Source: Elusimicrobiota bacterium
Lineage (GTDB): Bacteria > Elusimicrobiota > Elusimicrobia > JACQJN01
Direction of reading: 5' to 3'
Assembly: GCA_016205085.1 (NCBI GenBank)
Contig: JACQJN010000033.1
Location: 1 to 9,519 of the forward strand
DNA length: 9,519 bases
The notes under the pieces were generated by a model that was given only the letters and a program-made list of their open reading frames with translations, was not told where the DNA came from and did not search any database. Positions 6,712 through 9,519 of the stretch are shown here, one piece after another; positions within the stretch are counted from its first letter, which is position 1, and the number at the start of each line of letters is the position of its first letter. Made by a program: the position numbers and the translations under genes.

Positions 6712-8559
6712 TTATTGGCAAAGCCTGCCGCTTCCGGAACCAAAAAAACCGGTGCCCCCCAACCCCTGTATCTGTGTCTCTCCAGCCCTATATCTGGCGA
6801 TAAAAGCCATCAACATATCTTTGCCATGGACAAAGAAACGCGTTCTATCCGTTGCCGTTTCTTGAACGGTGCGCAGAGTGAACTCTCTTTCCAGCACCAC
6901 CTGGGGGCATCCCGTTTGCTGGATGAGCCATTGAAGCTCCGGCGACTCCACTTCTTCATACCCAGCCAGCCTCAAAGCGGTCACTTCCGGAGAATCTCCT
7001 TTGTTTTTGCTGGGTACGCCGGGTTCCTGTGGAATCGGCTCTGAGGGCAAAATCCATTTTTTTTGACCGCTCAAAAGAGCCCGGTATACGGCTTCTCCTT
7101 CAGGGGTCAGCTGTCCGGAAGCATTGTAGACAGGCTCCCCTCTGCGATCACGCAGGAAAAAAACATATTTGGCCTCCACTCCGTTAAACTCAAACGCCCG
7201 AAGTGCATCCTGAGAGCGGAAGAATTTATATTTTTCGAATCCCTGAGCTGTCAAGAGAAGGCGTATGCGCCCCGAACGCTCTTTCTTCTCCATCACGAAA
7301 ACTTTAAGAAGGGCTCCCCTGGATTTCAAATAGTCCACCGCTCCCGTTTTTTCAGCCTGACGCATTTTTTGAAGCAATTCCTTTTCCTCCCGAGCAAACT
7401 CGGTGCGGGCAGACCCTAAAATTCCCCTCTCCACCATTTCCGCCAGCAAATCTGGAATTTCCTCTCCTTTCTCCTCCGCGCGCTTTAATCCTGCTTTAGC
7501 TATGGGATTCGCAGGTTCCACCTCCAGTCCTTTACGATAACTTTCCACAGCTTCCTTCCACAGTGCCCTGGACTCGTAATATCTTCCCAATCCAATATGG
7601 GCATTGGCATCTTGAGGATTAAGCTCCGCCGCCTTGCTATATTTTTCAGCGGCCAGATCCGATTGCTTCTGAAGCCAGGCGATATCTCCCAGCCGGGAAT
7701 AACAATAGGCCGCCAGGGGAGCGCCCTGCGGCAAAAATTTCAAACCTTCTTCAAACTCCTCCTCCGCCTCCTGAAGCTTCCCCTGCAAAATCAGAATTCC
7801 ACCCAAACTGATGTGCCCGTTGGGATCCTGAGGCTTATATCGCAAAGCCTTTCTAAACTCCTGCACCGCTTCCGAATACTTCTGTTGCTCGTAGTACTGC
7901 CGGGCCAAAGAAGAGTGAAAGGCGTGCAGATCCTTGCGCTGTTTGCCAGGCTCCGCTTTTGCGGAAGAGCTCTCGATTTTCCCCCGGAACATCTGGCCCA
8001 AGTATTCCCTGGCGATATGTCCCGCCTCTGCCTTGGGGTCCAAAGCATAGGCTTTGCGAAAAGCCTTCTCGGCTTGAGAATCTTGCGAAAGAGCCAAGTG
8101 AGCCACTCCCAAATTGGTGTATACCGCAGCCAAACTTATCCCGGAACCCAAGGCGGATTTTCCCTCGCTGGCTGCGATGGCGGACTGATAGGCTTCAATA
8201 GCTTTCTCCATCTGATCCTGTTCGTAATAACCTAACCCTAAATCATAATAGGCCAAAGCATATTGGGGATCGTTCCTGACGGCAAATTCCCATGCCGTCA
8301 CCGCTTCTTTTAAATTACCGGAAGCGTTATGCACGATTCCCAACTCGTGGTAGGCTTGCGCATTCCTGGGTTCCAGTTCAGTCGCCTTGAGGCACTCCGC
8401 GACGGCCTCTTTCAAACGTTCCATTCCCGACGTTCTATAATCCCTGCAGCGCCGCAAATGGGTCTGGGCATTTTGGGGCTCTTCTGCGGAAAGACAGAAG
8501 AGCGAAGCGCAAAAAGCGAAAAGGGAAATTCCAACTGGGAAATTCGGGTTAGCCCGCAT
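6712..8559 (-). CDS. Exported TPR-repeat protein with unrecognised C-terminal region
   Basis: A 615-residue protein. MRANPNFPVG followed by a hydrophobic stretch and LSAEE looks like a signal peptide cleaved after about residue 25, so it probably acts in the periplasm or at the envelope. About eight TPR units follow at roughly 67-100, 101-134, 145-176, 213-246, 247-280, 284-317 and 318-351, with a degenerate one at 35-66. A charged linker (178-212) splits them into two groups. TPR arrays bind other proteins; no enzyme motif is visible. Residues from about 365 to 615 are non-TPR: a charged helical part, a mixed strand-like part with RIRLLLTAQGF and AKYVFFLRDRRGEPVYNASG, and a Gly-rich end. I do not recognise this region. 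I chose the ATG at 8559, giving the signal peptide and an 11-base overlap with dcd; the frame runs open to 8718, but that would place a Cys/Arg-rich stretch inside dcd. AAGG lies about 4 bases before the chosen start. Confidence 0.85.
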   Translation of the reverse strand: MRANPNFPVGISLFAFCASLFCLSAEEPQNAQTHLRRCRDYRTSGMERLKEAVAECLKATELEPRNAQAYHELGIVHNASGNLKEAVTAWEFAVRNDPQYALAYYDLGLGYYEQDQMEKAIEAYQSAIAASEGKSALGSGISLAAVYTNLGVAHLALSQDSQAEKAFRKAYALDPKAEAGHIAREYLGQMFRGKIESSSAKAEPGKQRKDLHAFHSSLARQYYEQQKYSEAVQEFRKALRYKPQDPNGHISLGGILILQGKLQEAEEEFEEGLKFLPQGAPLAAYCYSRLGDIAWLQKQSDLAAEKYSKAAELNPQDANAHIGLGRYYESRALWKEAVESYRKGLEVEPANPIAKAGLKRAEEKGEEIPDLLAEMVERGILGSARTEFAREEKELLQKMRQAEKTGAVDYLKSRGALLKVFVMEKKERSGRIRLLLTAQGFEKYKFFRSQDALRAFEFNGVEAKYVFFLRDRRGEPVYNASGQLTPEGEAVYRALLSGQKKWILPSEPIPQEPGVPSKNKGDSPEVTALRLAGYEEVESPELQWLIQQTGCPQVVLEREFTLRTVQETATDRTRFFVHGKDMLMAFIARYRAGETQIQGLGGTGFFGSGSGRLCQ

Positions 8560-9109
8560 GTACCTTGGGTAAAACCACTCCCCTCTGATCCTGATACTTT
8601 CCCTTGCGGTCCGCATAAGACACCGCACACACCTCGTCCGATTCCAAAAACAAAAGCTGGGCGATCCCCTCGTTGGCGTAGATTTTGGCGGGCAAGGGCG
8701 TGGTGTTGGAAATCTCAATCGTCAGATGTCCCACCCATTCCGGCTCCAAAGGAGTGACGTTTACGATGATCCCGCACCGCGCAAACGTGCTCTTGCCCAA
8801 GCAAATGGCCAACACCTTCCTTGGAATCCGGAAATACTCCACCGATCTCGCCAGGGCGAATGAATTGGGAGGAACCACGCAAATCTCTCCCTTATAATCC
8901 ACAAAAGATTTCGGATCAAAGTTTTTGGGATCCACGATGGCGGTATGGACATTCGTGAATATTTTAAACTCATCCGAGACGCGGATGTCATATCCATAAG
9001 AGGAAAGTCCATAAGATACCTTCCCACCGGAAATAAGATGGTCCTCGAAAGGCTCGATCATTCCCTGCTCCATGGCCATTTTTCTTATCCATCGATCTGA
9101 TTTAAGCAT
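8549..9109 (-). CDS. dcd: dCTP deaminase
   Basis: A 186-residue cytosolic enzyme that deaminates dCTP to dUTP (or, in bifunctional members, on to dUMP), feeding thymidylate synthesis. Visible features are SSYGYDIRVSDEF (36-48), the substrate and catalytic region GKSTFARCGI (105-114) with a serine and an arginine at the positions used in E. coli Dcd, VTPLEPEWVGHLTIEISN (118-135) with the likely catalytic Glu132, and the C-terminal YQDQRGVVLP (172-181) near the nucleotide. The frame opens at 9133, but the extra eight residues would be read from the ribosome binding site itself, so I chose the ATG at 9109. The gene overlaps the preceding isoprenoid gene by 8 bases and the following TPR gene by 11. 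Sequence alone does not tell the monofunctional from the bifunctional form. Confidence 0.93.
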   Translation of the reverse strand: MLKSDRWIRKMAMEQGMIEPFEDHLISGGKVSYGLSSYGYDIRVSDEFKIFTNVHTAIVDPKNFDPKSFVDYKGEICVVPPNSFALARSVEYFRIPRKVLAICLGKSTFARCGIIVNVTPLEPEWVGHLTIEISNTTPLPAKIYANEGIAQLLFLESDEVCAVSYADRKGKYQDQRGVVLPKVHAG

Positions 9110-9519
9110 GTTCTCTCCTTTCTCCGCACGCATTCAAAAAAAGGCGCAGGACACAAGAGGCTTTCTCCCAACCGCTCAAAGAAACCTTCTGCCCCCAAAC
9201 ATCAAAACCGGCTTCTCGGATTTTCTCCAGCAAGGATTCATAGAGTGAACTCATCACTGCCGCTGGCCGCATATTTCTCCGGTCGTCAGGATGCAGACTC
9301 CCCAAAGCCTTCCGGTAAAACGCCTTGGCTCTATCATACTCAAATTGCATCAAGGAGATAAAATCGGGGGAGTACTTTTTTTCCCGGAAAGCTCCTTCTT
9401 CACAGCCAAACCGTCTTAAATCCTCCATCGGCAAATAAATCCGATTCCGTTGAAAATCCGATCCTACGTCTCTTAAAATGTTGGTCATTTGAAAAGCATA
9501 GCCCAAATAGCGTGCGTAC
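9102..9519 (-). CDS. Squalene/phytoene synthase family enzyme, C-terminal part
   Basis: The last 139 residues of a trans-isoprenyl diphosphate synthase; the N-terminal half lies beyond the window edge. The frame continues upstream of 9506 as YARYLG, so the apparent TTG start there is internal. The second Asp-rich motif is present within MTNILRDVGSDFQRNRIYLP, with DxxxD and the RIYLP that follows; the family uses this site to bind magnesium and diphosphate. The ending helices (DRAKAFYRKAL and onwards) also fit. Members condense two prenyl diphosphates head to head, giving squalene or its presqualene diphosphate precursor (HpnD-like), or phytoene (CrtB). The visible text fits HpnD or CrtB better than HpnC; the product cannot be settled here. 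The TAA stop lies inside the first codons of dcd. Confidence 0.88.
   Translation of the reverse strand, partial: YARYLGYAFQMTNILRDVGSDFQRNRIYLPMEDLRRFGCEEGAFREKKYSPDFISLMQFEYDRAKAFYRKALGSLHPDDRRNMRPAAVMSSLYESLLEKIREAGFDVWGQKVSLSGWEKASCVLRLFLNACGERREHA
9115..9120 (-). promoter_or_regulatory. Strong ribosome binding site of dcd
   Basis: AAGGAG on the minus strand, 5 bases before the ATG at 9109. It decides the dcd start over the in-frame ATG at 9133, and it is the only near-consensus Shine-Dalgarno sequence in the window. It lies inside the last codons of the preceding gene. Confidence 0.8.

Noticed and set aside
7597..8235. A 212-codon plus-strand open frame opposite the TPR gene
   Set aside because: It is antisense to a well supported TPR array, Leu/Arg-rich in the way expected of a complement frame, and has no family resemblance.
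8560..8718. A longer N-terminus for the TPR protein
   Set aside because: These codons overlap dcd, read as a Cys/Arg/Pro-rich stretch, and would bury a good signal peptide that starts at 8559.

Overview
This is a stretch of bacterial chromosome. Every gene I can support lies on the minus strand, so transcription runs from high to low coordinates. There are eight complete protein genes plus rplM-adjacent partners (ten complete or near-complete genes in all), one gene cut by the right edge, and possibly the first 15 codons of another at the left edge. Genes overlap by 4-13 bases or lie 1-20 bases apart; the longest gap is 50 bases, in front of rplM. I see no tRNA, rRNA, CRISPR array, insertion sequence, phage gene or integrase. 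The base composition looks close to even, the standard genetic code fits, and every conserved gene reads through without a frameshift.

In transcription order the layout is: (1) 9519-9102, the C-terminal half of a squalene/phytoene synthase family enzyme; (2) 9109-8549, dCTP deaminase (dcd); (3) 8559-6712, an exported TPR-repeat protein with an unrecognised C-terminal half; (4) a 50-base gap with a candidate promoter; (5) rplM and rpsI (ribosomal proteins L13 and S9), overlapping by ATGA; (6) 5777-5478, a small two-helix membrane protein of unknown role; (7) 5476-4256, a class I/II PLP aminotransferase of the AlaC type; (8) 4235-3483, a compact DUF72 protein; (9) 3481-1646, glutamine-hydrolysing asparagine synthetase (asnB); (10) 1658-645, a PiT-family phosphate transporter; (11) 648-43, a DUF47/PhoU-like partner of that transporter; (12) 46-1, a possible next gene start.

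The run can be read as two transcription blocks split at the 50-base gap: an upstream block (isoprenoid synthase, dcd, TPR protein) and a downstream block that starts with rplM-rpsI and continues through nitrogen metabolism (aminotransferase, asparagine synthetase) into phosphate uptake (PiT plus DUF47). The overlaps and one-base junctions point to translational coupling. Most starts lack a recognisable Shine-Dalgarno sequence; dcd is the clear exception.

The organism is most likely a free-living Gram-negative-type bacterium, judged from the exported TPR protein and the squalene/phytoene synthase, but I cannot name a phylum. I found no convincing undescribed system. The least explained elements are the C-terminal part of the TPR protein, the small membrane protein behind rpsI, and the signals in front of rplM.
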